From NCBI GenBank assembly GCA_945897885.1, contig CAMDGU010000022.1, positions 1 through 44,058 of the forward strand: a stretch of 44,058 bases of DNA, given 5' to 3'. Made by a program: the position numbers and the translations under genes. Each line of letters opens with the position of its first letter. The first letter of the stretch is position 1. This DNA is from Chitinophaga pinensis (GTDB taxonomy: Bacteria > Bacteroidota > Bacteroidia > NS11-12g > UBA9320). Positions 18,307-26,395 of the stretch are shown in pieces. The notes under the pieces are model-generated. The model was not told the origin of the DNA, did not search any database, and saw nothing but the letters and a program-made list of their open reading frames with translations.

Positions 18307-19183
18307 TTTTGTTGTCCTTTTGGGTATATCCCTTTTTATAGGATGTAAGGAAACACCGCCATTTATTGATTTTACTAAAAAAGTTATAGGATTAATAGAT
18401 ACGACCTATACAACTTCCAATATTCCTGCTACCGTTTTAAAAAAGATTTACATCGAAGATATTACAGGTGTAAGATGCAATAATTGCCCTAAAGCCGCTA
18501 TTAAAGTTCATGAAATATCGGACGCAAATCCAAATAATGTGGTTGCTCTGGGCGTTTATCCTTTTGCCCTAACCAATTTAATGAATCCTTATCCTGGATT
18601 TAAAGTACTTAACACCCTTGAGGCAGATGATATTTTTGCAAATGTATATAATAGTCCTTCGGCAATTCCGACAGGAGGTGTTAATAGAAAAATATTTTCA
18701 GGCGAAACTGTTATAAATGTCAGTTATAATAAATGGGCAGGATTTTCAGATATAATTAAAGCAGAAGAATCGCCTGTAATTATTAGTTCTGAAATAACGA
18801 AGTTAGATACTATAAATGATAAGGCCAGGGTTAGTGTAAAGGTTTTATTTACAAAGAAATATGATGAATCAGTTAATCTGTCTATTTTCCTCACAGAAAG
18901 TAAAATTTTATCAAAACAATCAATGCCTGACGGTTCAGCCAAAGATGATTATGAACACAATCATGCTTTAAGAAAAGCTATTACAAACTATGCGGGTATA
19001 CCTTTAAAAATAAATGTAACCACCAACGGCAATTATGAGCCGGGTAGAGTTTTTGAAAAAGAGTTTGAGGTGGATCTTGACTCAAAATTAAAAATTGAAA
19101 ATTGCGGTTTTATAATTTTGGTGAACCGATTTGATGCCAACAGCAAGGAAGTGCTTCAGGCTGCTGAACTTGATTTGCAATAA
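18275..19183 (+). CDS. Omp28-like outer-membrane lipoprotein with thioredoxin-like fold
   Basis: From the ATG at 18275 (or 18281) the product of ~302 residues has a lipoprotein signal peptide with lipobox LFIG-C. The mature chain begins with a short linker and then IYIEDITGVRCNNCPKAAIKVHEI, the Omp28 signature, which has a thioredoxin-like CxxC (CNNC). The rest is beta-rich (VEIHS-type strands are absent). The family is surface-exposed in Bacteroidota and of unclear role; a redox role is possible from CxxC. An earlier in-frame ATG at 18242 would put a polar tail before the signal peptide and is rejected. It overlaps the 3' end of the pseudouridine synthase gene by ~30 bases, and its stop abuts the xerD start. 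Confidence 0.85.
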   Translation: MKMKKATLINSFVVLLGISLFIGCKETPPFIDFTKKVIGLIDTTYTTSNIPATVLKKIYIEDITGVRCNNCPKAAIKVHEISDANPNNVVALGVYPFALTNLMNPYPGFKVLNTLEADDIFANVYNSPSAIPTGGVNRKIFSGETVINVSYNKWAGFSDIIKAEESPVIISSEITKLDTINDKARVSVKVLFTKKYDESVNLSIFLTESKILSKQSMPDGSAKDDYEHNHALRKAITNYAGIPLKINVTTNGNYEPGRVFEKEFEVDLDSKLKIENCGFIILVNRFDANSKEVLQAAELDLQ

Positions 19184-20089
19184 ATGCAATTATCAACCTA
19201 CACCAACGGCTATAAACTTTACCTACAATTAGAAAAAAACCTTTCTAAAAATACCATAGAAGCTTATTTAAGAGATGTTTCTAAAATTGGGCTCTATTGT
19301 TCAGAGAGAAATATTGAAATAAATATTTTAAAACCCACGCCTGATTTTCTTAATGATTTTATAAAATGGATTGTTCAGTCTGGAAATTCTTCTACTTCGC
19401 AAGCTCGAATATTGTCAGGTATTCGTTCATTCTATGATTATTTGTTGCTTGAAAAACAAATAGATAAAAACCCAACGGAACTAATAGAATTTCCAAGGTT
19501 AAGTAGAAAACTGCCAAATGTTTTGAGCAATGAGGAAATCGAATTGATGTTGGCTCAAATAGATTTGAGTAAAGAAGGAGGATTTAGAAATAAAGTAATT
19601 TTGGAATTGTTGTTCGCTTGTGGCCTAAGGGTTTCTGAGCTTGTAAATCTGGAAAAGGGAAATATTTATTTTAAAGAAGAGTGTATTTTGGTTACTGGCA
19701 AGGGAAACAAGCAACGGCTTGTGCCCATAAGTGATAATGCTTTAAATTTAATTCAATTGTATTTGGACACCGAACGCAATAATGCGGACACAAAACCAAA
19801 GGACAGAGAAATACTTTTTTTAAACAGGCGAGGAAGTCGTTTAACAAGAGTATTCATTTTTACCCTTGTAAAAGAATTGGCGGCAAAAGCAGGTATACGA
19901 AAAAAAGTAAGTCCCCATACCTTTCGTCATTCATTTGCTACAGGTTTGGTTACAAATGGAGCCGATTTAAGAGCCGTTCAAAGTATGCTTGGTCATGAGA
20001 GTATAACAACAACTGAAATCTATGCCCATTTGGATAGAAAACACTTAAAACAAGTGGTTGATCAGTTTCATCCACGTTCAAAAAAGTAA
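19184..20089 (+). CDS. xerD: Tyrosine recombinase XerD
   Basis: XerD with XerC resolves chromosome dimers at dif during cell division. The 301-residue product has an N-terminal SAM-like core-binding domain (residues ~1-90) and a catalytic domain with all active residues: Arg149 (CGLRVSEL), Lys173 (TGKGNKQR), His245 and Arg248 (HTFRHSFAT), His271 (LGHES) and the nucleophile Tyr280 (TEIYAHLD). Length and motifs are those of a housekeeping Xer protein rather than an integrase of a mobile element. The start directly abuts the previous stop (TAAATG). Confidence 0.93.
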   Translation: MQLSTYTNGYKLYLQLEKNLSKNTIEAYLRDVSKIGLYCSERNIEINILKPTPDFLNDFIKWIVQSGNSSTSQARILSGIRSFYDYLLLEKQIDKNPTELIEFPRLSRKLPNVLSNEEIELMLAQIDLSKEGGFRNKVILELLFACGLRVSELVNLEKGNIYFKEECILVTGKGNKQRLVPISDNALNLIQLYLDTERNNADTKPKDREILFLNRRGSRLTRVFIFTLVKELAAKAGIRKKVSPHTFRHSFATGLVTNGADLRAVQSMLGHESITTTEIYAHLDRKHLKQVVDQFHPRSKK

Positions 20090-20103
20090 AACGTCAAAAA
20101 AAT

Positions 20104-20412
20104 ATGATATTATACAATGTAACTCTAAATGTAGATGATGAAATAAAAGAAGAGTGGTTAAAATGGATGAAAGAAGTTCATTTGCCGGAAGTAATGGCCA
20201 CGGGTAAATTTATTTCACATGAAATGTACAAAATTCAGAATCATAATTTGGAGGACAAAACCAATAATTATACGGTCCAGTATTTTGCAAACTCTATCGA
20301 TGATTATAATGATTACGTGCTGACCTACGGGCCAGCGCTAAAGCAAAAAACCCTTGAAAAATATGGCGATAAAGTTCTTGCCTTCCGAACACTTTTAGAA
20401 AAAGTGCAGTAA
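20104..20412 (+). CDS. DUF4286 family protein
   Basis: The 102-residue cytoplasmic product has the features of DUF4286: ILYNVTLNVDDEIKEEWLKWMKEVHLPEVM, then HEMYKIQ, YTVQYF and a C-terminal ALKQKTLEKYGDKVLAFRTLLE. The fold is a ferredoxin-like (dimeric alpha-beta barrel) type by resemblance. It lies 14 bases after xerD and is probably the last gene of that string, ending 4 bases from a convergent gene. Function is unknown. Confidence 0.85.
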   Translation: MILYNVTLNVDDEIKEEWLKWMKEVHLPEVMATGKFISHEMYKIQNHNLEDKTNNYTVQYFANSIDDYNDYVLTYGPALKQKTLEKYGDKVLAFRTLLEKVQ

Positions 20413-20416
20413 AAAA

Positions 20417-20842
20417 TTAAAGGGATTCGGTATAGCCTTTAAAATTATTCAGAATAGCTTGCCACCCGGCTTTTTGCATTTCCGCTGAATTCATATTTTC
20501 AGGATCAAACGTTTCAATCACACGTGTTTCATTTCCTTCTCTATGAAAGGATATCTTTACGGTTCTTCCGTCTTCAAGAATATACTCTATTATTTGAAGA
20601 GTAACCACTTTGGTGTATTTCCCTTCAAAATCAAAGCCAAAACTTCCATCTTTGGCCTCCATTCGGGTAAGAAACGTTCCGCCGGTACGTAAATCATTTT
20701 CAGCTTTTGGGGCATGCCAGTCGTTACTTGCATTGCACCATTTCATAATGTTTTCAGGCGAAGTCCAGCATTTCCAAACCTTTTCTATTGGCGCATTAAT
20801 GGAGGCTTCTACGGTTATAGGAGTTTTATTTTTTGTGTTCAT
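20417..20842 (-). CDS. SRPBCC (AHSA1/START-like) family protein
   Basis: The 141-residue product is a typical activator-of-Hsp90-ATPase-1-like SRPBCC domain: VEASINAPIEKVWKCWTSPENIMKWCNAS at the start, GGTFLTRMEAKDGSFGFDFEGKYTKV in the middle and a C-terminal helix (MQKAGWQAILNNFKGYTES). The fold makes a hydrophobic pocket for small ligands; the ligand is unknown. It is the last gene of a leftward set of five closely spaced genes that extends back to 22708; the gap to the upstream VOC gene is 10 bases. Confidence 0.88.
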   Translation of the reverse strand: MNTKNKTPITVEASINAPIEKVWKCWTSPENIMKWCNASNDWHAPKAENDLRTGGTFLTRMEAKDGSFGFDFEGKYTKVVTLQIIEYILEDGRTVKISFHREGNETRVIETFDPENMNSAEMQKAGWQAILNNFKGYTESL

Positions 20843-20852
20843 AGTTTAAAAT

Positions 20853-21275
20853 TTAAGCATTAAGTAAGGTTTCTATATCAAATTTTGACATTTTTAAAAA
20901 GGCTTCAGTTACTCGAGGTCCTTTATTCGGGTCGGCCATTAGCGATCCTAATATGGATGGAACAATTTGCCAGGAAACCCCATACTTGTCATCAAGCCAA
21001 CCGCATTGACTATATGAGCCGCCATCACCCAACTTTTCCCAATAATGGTCTATTTCTGCTTGAGAGTCACAATCTATTACAAAGGAAGTGGCTGGAGTGA
21101 ATTTAAATTTTGGCCCGCCATTTAGCCCCATAAATTTAGTGCCATTCAATTCAAACATAACCACCTGTGGGTTTTCTGAAAGTATTTTTGAATCTTTAAA
21201 AATTGAACAGTAAAATTCTGAAGCTGCCTTTGCCTCTCCGTCAAACCAAAGACATGTGTATATAGGTTTACTCAT
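20853..21275 (-). CDS. VOC family protein (PhnB/3-dmu-9_3-mt type)
   Basis: The 140-residue product has the glyoxalase/PhnB-like fold: YTCLWFDGEAKAASEFYCSIF, VVMFELNGTKFMGLNGGPKFKF, then IDHYWEKLGDGG and CGWLDDKYGVSWQIVP. Members of this type bind a metal or a small ligand, and many lack a known reaction. The set often sits next to SRPBCC and DHFR-like genes as here, which suggests joint transfer but does not show a pathway. It is 6 bases from the next gene upstream. Confidence 0.88.
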   Translation of the reverse strand: MSKPIYTCLWFDGEAKAASEFYCSIFKDSKILSENPQVVMFELNGTKFMGLNGGPKFKFTPATSFVIDCDSQAEIDHYWEKLGDGGSYSQCGWLDDKYGVSWQIVPSILGSLMADPNKGPRVTEAFLKMSKFDIETLLNA

Positions 21276-21281
21276 TTTTTT

Positions 21282-21854
21282 TTAAGCTTTTTCAAAAGTA
21301 ATAACTTTATAATGCAATTGAACCAACCCTGTATCAAAGGTTTTGGTTTCTAAAAGCTTTAAATTTTCTACGGGTCTTTGGTTTTTGAAAAGCGATGTTC
21401 CATTTCCCAATAAAATTGGTATCACCGAAATTATAAATTCATCAATCAGGTTTTCCTTAAGCATTTCGTTTACAATTTCGGCACCGCCATCTACAAATAT
21501 GGTTTGGCCTTCCCGGCTTTTAAGTTTCTCAACTAAATCCTTCAGGTTCCCGGTATAAAAGTGTGTTTTGTCTTCATCAGGTTTTTGAGTTCTGGTAATT
21601 ATGTAGGCTGTTTTGTCGGCATGGGGAAAATAGCCAACTTCCTTGGTAACCCAATCGTAGGTTTTGCGGCCAATTATTACAGTATCTATATTATTTATAA
21701 AATCAGCATACCCATAATCTTCTCCTTTTTTATGAACGATGGAAAGAAAACTCAAATCATCATTGGGTTTGGCTATGTAACCATCCAAACTCATGGCTAT
21801 GTATAAAGCAACTTTGCGGCCGGGTTTTTTTATGTGATGGATTTGTAAGACCAT
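21282..21854 (-). CDS. Dihydrofolate reductase family protein (RibD C-terminal type)
   Basis: The 190-residue product has the DHFR/RibD-C fold: VALYIAMSLDGYIAKPNDD, IDTVIIGRKTYDWV, AYIITRTQKP, GQTIFVDGGAEIVNEML and LIDEFIISVIPILLGNGTSLF. It would be an NAD(P)H-dependent reductase, but it is not the main folate enzyme and the substrate is unknown. It lies in the leftward set of small genes, 28 bases downstream of the DUF4256 gene. Confidence 0.88.
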   Translation of the reverse strand: MVLQIHHIKKPGRKVALYIAMSLDGYIAKPNDDLSFLSIVHKKGEDYGYADFINNIDTVIIGRKTYDWVTKEVGYFPHADKTAYIITRTQKPDEDKTHFYTGNLKDLVEKLKSREGQTIFVDGGAEIVNEMLKENLIDEFIISVIPILLGNGTSLFKNQRPVENLKLLETKTFDTGLVQLHYKVITFEKA

Positions 21855-21882
21855 AGGTGATCATTTAAAAAAAAGTAACCCG

Positions 21883-22446
21883 CTAAACCCTTAACAAACC
21901 ACGAAACCCTCTGGCAGCATAATAAGATTGCGCTCCATTGTGATACACAAACACACAATTGTAACGAAAATCGGCAAAAATGGCTCCACCAAGTTTTCTT
22001 ATTTCACTTGGTGTCTTTATCCAGCTGGAGGTTTTTATATCAAAATTTCCGAGCGTTTGCAGGTATCTGTAGTTTTCTTCCGATAAGATTTCAATGCCTA
22101 TGGCAGAGGCCATGTCTATGGCATTGTTTTCGGGTTTAAATTCTTTTCTTGCATCCCAGGCTTCACGGTCGTAGCATAGGCTGCGGCGGCCTTTGGGGCT
22201 TTCTTCCGAACAATCATAAAAAATGTATTCGCCATTAGTTTCATCATACCCAACCACATCCGGTTCGCCACCGGTGCGTTCCATTTCATTGATACACCAT
22301 AGTTTTTCGGCATTTGCCTCCAGTTTGGCCTGCACTTCCGCCCATCCTATACCATTATGACGGCGTTTGTTTTTTTCAAATCGGGTGCTAAGCAGCTCAA
22401 GAAGTGCAGCACGTTGTTCCGGTAATAGTTCTTTTTTATTTGCCAT
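21883..22446 (-). CDS. DUF4256 domain-containing protein
   Basis: The 187-residue product matches DUF4256 throughout: RFEKNKRRHNGIGWAEVQAKLEAN, MERTGGEPDVVGYDE, GEYIFYDCSEESPKGRRSLCYDREAW, IDMASAIGIEILSEE, and C-terminal FVYHNGAQSYYAARGFRG. The function is not known. No signal peptide or membrane segment is seen. It is in the leftward set with DUF2798 upstream (37 bases) and the DHFR-like gene downstream. Confidence 0.9.
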   Translation of the reverse strand: MANKKELLPEQRAALLELLSTRFEKNKRRHNGIGWAEVQAKLEANAEKLWCINEMERTGGEPDVVGYDETNGEYIFYDCSEESPKGRRSLCYDREAWDARKEFKPENNAIDMASAIGIEILSEENYRYLQTLGNFDIKTSSWIKTPSEIRKLGGAIFADFRYNCVFVYHNGAQSYYAARGFRGLLRV

Positions 22447-22483
22447 TGGGGTGGTTAAAAATTTAGTTATTTTGTTTGAGTTA

Positions 22484-22708
22484 CTAGGATTTAGAAGTTA
22501 CTTTTTCTGCCAATTTTCGTGCATTTGGGATGATGAAAAACGCTGCAAAATAAGCCACAGGCAGCATAACGCTCCAGGCTTTTAAAAATTTTAAAAACCA
22601 ATCTTCACCAAAACCATAATTACGCATTAACCCAACAAATGCCATAATCAGTGTCATCGGGGTTACCACAAACAAGGTGTTGATGTACTTGAAATACTTT
22701 TTGTTCAT
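22484..22708 (-). CDS. DUF2798 small inner-membrane protein
   Basis: The 74-residue product has two hydrophobic segments (INTLFVVTPMTLIMAFVGLM and LKAWSVMLPVAYFAAFFIIP) divided by a short polar loop and ends in a Lys-rich tail, the pattern of DUF2798. It is predicted to span the inner membrane twice. The role is unknown. It is the first gene of the five-gene leftward set. Confidence 0.75.
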   Translation of the reverse strand: MNKKYFKYINTLFVVTPMTLIMAFVGLMRNYGFGEDWFLKFLKAWSVMLPVAYFAAFFIIPNARKLAEKVTSKS

Positions 22709-22794
22709 TTTAAAATTTTCTGTGATTGGAAGTCATCCTCTTTTGGGTCTGTGATTTGGAAGCTCTTTTGCAATTTTTGGTCTGTGCGTTTGCT

Positions 22795-22810
22795 TCCCGA
22801 AAAATCGGGA
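22795..22810. repeat. Small inverted repeat
   Basis: TCCCGAAAAATCGGGA forms a six-base stem with a four-base loop. No T tract follows on either strand, so it is not a typical terminator. It lies in a 244-base stretch (22709-22952) without a convincing gene. Confidence 0.5.
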
Positions 22811-22952
22811 CAAGTCGTGCGAATTGCAAATGTGCTTACACCTGTGGGCTGACTTTTCACTTCGGGATTTTCTAATGAAATAAACAAATCATTATAATTC
22901 AAGTGGTTATGTGTTATTTTAGCAGTCATTTGATTTTGTAAACAATTAAGCA

Positions 22953-23255
22953 TTAAGTCCAAAACGGCACATACGAAGCGAACTTTTTAGAAGCATTCTC
23001 GGGGTCAGATGCTTTAATCAAACCTGCTTCTAAAGTGTCAGCAATTATTTTTGAAGCAAACGAAACGTTGTTTTTAGCAATGTTGAAACGCTTACGCACC
23101 GATTGATTGTTGACTTGCTGATTGGTTACATATTGCAAACAAGTATGTTGATAGCAAGCTCTAATTCTATCATCATTATTCATTCGGGTTAATGGTGTTG
23201 GGGCGTACATAATTACTCTTGTGTAATCATCGCCTCTAATAAATTTTAATGCCAT
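22953..23255 (-). pseudogene. C-terminal remnant of an AlbA_2/ATPase-type (Schlafen-like) protein
   Basis: The 100-residue frame (ALKFIRGDDYTRVIMYAP, MNNDDRIRACYQHTCLQYVTNQQ, SVRKRFNIAKNNVSFASKIIADTLEAGLIKASDPENASKKFASYVPFW) matches, from memory, the extreme C-terminal winged-helix region of larger putative DNA-binding AlbA_2 proteins with an ATPase domain. Those proteins are several times longer; the N-terminal AlbA_2 part is not present upstream, where a hairpin repeat and a transposase gene begin instead. It is therefore best read as a fragment left after insertion or deletion. It could still be translated from its ATG at 23255. Confidence 0.65.
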
Positions 23256-23269
23256 TTATTTTGTTTTAA

Positions 23270-23331
23270 TCCCGAAGGGATGCAATTATTATAGCAAACG
23301 CAATGATCAGAAAATATAACCCTGTAAGGGT
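23270..23331. repeat. REP-like pair on one side of the RAYT transposase
   Basis: Two short hairpins, TCCCGAAGGGA (23270-23280) and ACCCTGTAAGGGT (23319-23331), are each followed by a TG(C/A)AATTATT tail. Both point the same way. They match the family of the two units on the other side of the transposase gene. Confidence 0.75.
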
Positions 23332-23335
23332 GAAA

Positions 23336-23797
23336 TTATTCCAACCAGTCAAATAGATATTCGGTTTTATAATCAATTTCATATTTGGTAAGAAATTCAA
23401 GATATTCTTCCTTAAAGGTTTTCTTTTGATGATGCAATTCCTGGTTTAAAATATAATTGTAAACCTGCTCAATTTGAGAATGGGAATAGGAAAATGCACC
23501 GTAGCCTTCCTGCCATGAAAATTTACCTTTTACGAAACCTTTATCATTAATAAATTTCGATGAATTGTTTTTTATATCCCTCATCAAATCTGAAATGGAC
23601 ATACTAGGTTTTAAGCCTACAAAACAATGAATGTGGTCGGCTACTCCATTCACAATAATAGACTTTTGATTTTTGCCTTTAATAATTCCTGAAATGTATT
23701 TGCACAATTCATCTCTCCATTTTTTATCAATTAAATTTTCTCTGCCCTTAACAGCAAATACGGTTTGTATATATAATTGTGAAAATGTTCCTGCCAT
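23336..23797 (-). mobile_element. IS200-like (Y1, RAYT) transposase gene
   Basis: The ~153-residue product is a single-strand Y1 transposase of the IS200/REP-associated type: FSQLYIQTVFAVKGRENLI, the HUH motif in GVADHIHCFVGL, SISDLMRDIKNNSSKFI, and FSWQEGYGAFSYSHSQIEQVYNYI, where a Tyr of the last segment is the nucleophile. I choose the ATG at 23797; the frame has a GTG at 23821. The gene is intact in length. It is bracketed by two hairpin repeats on each side in inverted orientation, as expected of a RAYT that acts on REP sequences. It sits between a gene fragment and the restriction genes. Confidence 0.88.
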
Positions 23798-23819
23798 AAT
23801 TATTGTATGTATTAATATC

Positions 23820-23879
23820 ACCCCTTCGGGGTTTATTTATTTTTTATTGTTTTCTATAACCATATCAGCCCTTCGGGCT
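23820..23879. repeat. REP-like pair on the 5' side of the RAYT transposase
   Basis: ACCCCTTCGGGGT (23820-23832) and AGCCCTTCGGGCT (23867-23879) are perfect five-base-stem hairpins with TTC loops. Read on the minus strand they become NCCCGAAGGGNTGATAT, the same family as the left pair but inverted. The second one ends on the first base of the hsdM-hsdS stop codon. Confidence 0.8.
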
Positions 23880-26392
23880 TAAACGGCTTCCTCCTTCACA
23901 CCCCAAACCTCAGCAATTTTTGTTTTTATTTTTTGCTCAAATATTTCTATTAAGCGTTTGCTGGCATTTACCAATTGTACTTCTTCTTCTATCGCTTTTA
24001 CGATGATTTGTTGTACTTCAATTGATGGAAGTGGAATTTGTAATTCCTTAATAAAACCTAATGATGCCATTCTAAAAGAGCCATCGCCTAATTTGTAAAA
24101 TTGATTGTAAAGTGTTTGAGAAATAAAATAGAGAAATTTATTATCAAGTTGATTTTTATCCAATGGATATAAACCAGCGATGTTTTGGTTTGTAGAAGTT
24201 TCAAATTCAAGATAAGCAGTTTTGCCAATCGTTGCTCCAACTAATGCTATCAATGTTGTTTGCTTAGGAAATATCTTCGCACTTGATTTTTGTAAACCTA
24301 ATTCTGTTATGTACTCATCACAATTGTAAATTGGTTGGTCTTTACAAACAGTTGAGCCAACCCAAGGAATTGTTCCATCTTCCCAGAATTCTTTTACTGG
24401 TTTACTTGGTGTGCCACCTGATTGAATTTTGCATACTTTATCCAACTCCACCATTTCCCAATCAGGGTTGATGCTGATGGTAGGTTTGTAGTTGTTGACT
24501 ACTTGTTTGGCTCCGTCTATTATTTTTTGGTAGCCTTCTATTTCGGCTACTATTTGTTGTTGGAGTTCAAGTGGTGGAACTGGAATTTCAATTTGACCTA
24601 AATTTTTCCTACTTATTCTATCACGGCTTGCACCAGAAATGTAATTTTTTAGTTGCTCATAATAAACTTCAGTTTTTGAATACGCAACAAATAATTCTGG
24701 CAACATAATATCCATATTAAACCGAATTATTGTGCAATCAACAGAAGTTATCATTCTATCTTTTAACCTAGGAACAATGCAAGCTCTACCAACAGGGTCT
24801 GGAAGTCTTGAAACTAAAACATCTCCTTCAAATATTTCTGTACAGTTTAACCTCTGAAATGTTGCTTCTGAAATGAAACGAGATTTGTCTCTTTTATCTA
24901 AATATTCACCTATGCCGACATTTCCTGTTTGTACTAACCTCAATCCACTTTCAGATTGGTCTTTTCTTTCAATCCAATCTCCATCACCAAAATAATCTGA
25001 TAACTCTTCAATTTTTCTCCATTCACTTTCAGTTAAATTGTTTCTGGTCTCTTTAAATCTATCGCCACTTAAAATAGTTTCCTTATTCTCTAAAATAGTT
25101 TTCTTTTCAACAATTGTAGCCAAGCTCGGCAATTCATCAAATGCCTTGTCATTGCTCAAACATTCCTTGTATGCTTCCAAAGTTTGCAAAGCCATAGGCA
25201 AATCGTTTTTGTCAATCTCTCTGCGTTGTGCACCTAAATCAAAACCATCATTCTCTATTTTCAAAAATAAAATGTGTTGGCTTTTTTTCGCTAAGCGTTT
25301 GTCTAAAATCAATACAGATGTTTTTACACCGCTGTAGGGTTGAAACACACCTGCCGGCAAACTTATTACGGCTATCAAACTATCTTGCACCAGCATTTTT
25401 CGCAATTGCTTGTATGCGGTTTGGCTTGTTGCCACAATTCCATTCGGTACAACAATTCCTGCTCGTCCGTTGCTGTTTAAGTGTTCGGCAATGTAATCGG
25501 TAAACAATACTTCAGCTTTGTTGGCTTGTACGCCAAATTTCTTGTGTGGTCGAATGCCGCCTTTCGGTGTCATAAATGGCGGATTTGCCAATATAACATC
25601 AAAGGTTTCTTGCCAACGGTCTTCGCTGCTCAAACTGTCGTACTCGTGTATGAGTGGCGTTGCAAAACCGTGTAAATACATATTGGCTAAACTCAATCGC
25701 ACCATATCGGGACTAATGTCGTAACCCACAAAATTGGTTGCGAGTTTTTTTCTATCGTCTGGCTTTAGTTTATCGCCTTGGCGTTTGTCGGTGTTTTGGT
25801 TGAATATGTGTTTATAGGCACTCAATAAGAAACCAGCCGTACCGCAAGCAGGGTCAAGCACGGTTTCGTTTTTCTGTGGGTTTACACAAGCGGTTACAAA
25901 ATCAATAATGTGGCGGGGTGTTCTAAACTGCCCTGCATCGCCTTGGCTTCCCATTACACTCAAGAGGTACTCAAAAGCATCGCCTAGCTTTTCGCTGTGG
26001 CTGTATTCAAACTCGTTGATGTATTTTAGAAACAGTTTTAAGGTGCTTGGGTCACGATAAGGTAAATAAGCATTTTTAAAAATGTTGCGGAACAGTTCAG
26101 GAATATTGGGATTGGTATTTAGTTTTTCCAATGCTTCGCTGTACAATGCCAGCATATCTTGTCCGCTAAGTGATGGGTCAAATAGTTCTCGCCAACCGTA
26201 TTTGGAAAATTCGCCTGAAAAGAATTTTGCTTTTCCTTTAAATTTCTCAACGGCTTCTTTATCCATATCGTCCATAAACTTATAGATAAGAGCCAATGTA
26301 ATTTGTTCAATTTGGCTTTTCGGGTCGGGCACTTTACCTACCAACACATCACGGCAATCGTCAATATTTTTCTTTGTTATGTTGTCTAGCAT
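23879..26392 (-). CDS. Type I restriction-modification fused methyltransferase-specificity protein (HsdM-HsdS)
   Basis: The 837-residue protein joins both modification functions. An N-terminal HsdM helical domain is followed by the N6-adenine methyltransferase core: motif I DPACGTAGFL (residues 180-189) and NPPF (270-273), the latter binding the flipped adenine. From about residue 440 comes an HsdS-like part with two target-recognition domains: the first ends with ISGASRDRISRKNLGQIEIPVPPLELQQQIVAEIE, the second begins DWEMVELDKVCKIQSGGTPSKP and ends LQIPLPSIEVQQIIVKAIEEE. Two recognition domains imply a bipartite target. The start is 3 bases after the hsdR stop, so both genes form one operon. 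The 3' end abuts a REP-like hairpin. Target specificity cannot be read. Confidence 0.92.
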   Translation of the reverse strand: MLDNITKKNIDDCRDVLVGKVPDPKSQIEQITLALIYKFMDDMDKEAVEKFKGKAKFFSGEFSKYGWRELFDPSLSGQDMLALYSEALEKLNTNPNIPELFRNIFKNAYLPYRDPSTLKLFLKYINEFEYSHSEKLGDAFEYLLSVMGSQGDAGQFRTPRHIIDFVTACVNPQKNETVLDPACGTAGFLLSAYKHIFNQNTDKRQGDKLKPDDRKKLATNFVGYDISPDMVRLSLANMYLHGFATPLIHEYDSLSSEDRWQETFDVILANPPFMTPKGGIRPHKKFGVQANKAEVLFTDYIAEHLNSNGRAGIVVPNGIVATSQTAYKQLRKMLVQDSLIAVISLPAGVFQPYSGVKTSVLILDKRLAKKSQHILFLKIENDGFDLGAQRREIDKNDLPMALQTLEAYKECLSNDKAFDELPSLATIVEKKTILENKETILSGDRFKETRNNLTESEWRKIEELSDYFGDGDWIERKDQSESGLRLVQTGNVGIGEYLDKRDKSRFISEATFQRLNCTEIFEGDVLVSRLPDPVGRACIVPRLKDRMITSVDCTIIRFNMDIMLPELFVAYSKTEVYYEQLKNYISGASRDRISRKNLGQIEIPVPPLELQQQIVAEIEGYQKIIDGAKQVVNNYKPTISINPDWEMVELDKVCKIQSGGTPSKPVKEFWEDGTIPWVGSTVCKDQPIYNCDEYITELGLQKSSAKIFPKQTTLIALVGATIGKTAYLEFETSTNQNIAGLYPLDKNQLDNKFLYFISQTLYNQFYKLGDGSFRMASLGFIKELQIPLPSIEVQQIIVKAIEEEVQLVNASKRLIEIFEQKIKTKIAEVWGVKEEAV

Positions 26393-26395
26393 TGT

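Noticed and set aside
19184-20089. Tyrosine recombinase as a sign of an integrated mobile element
   Set aside because: The protein is a standard XerD in an operon with housekeeping-type neighbours; no att repeats or phage genes are near.
20212-20225. ATTTCACATGAAAT resembles parS
   Set aside because: The central base pair CG is changed and the flanks differ; four mismatches from the consensus over 16 bases and inside a coding sequence.
20518-20532. CACGTG in ATCACACGTGTTTCAT
   Set aside because: The right half reads GTGTTTCA, not GTGAAACA, so it is not a parS site; it lies within the SRPBCC gene.
22705-22962. 85-residue minus-strand frame between DUF2798 and the AlbA_2 fragment
   Set aside because: Its composition is irregular, it contains the 22795 inverted repeat, it overlaps both neighbours, and no family is recognisable. 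I treat it as a shadow or debris.
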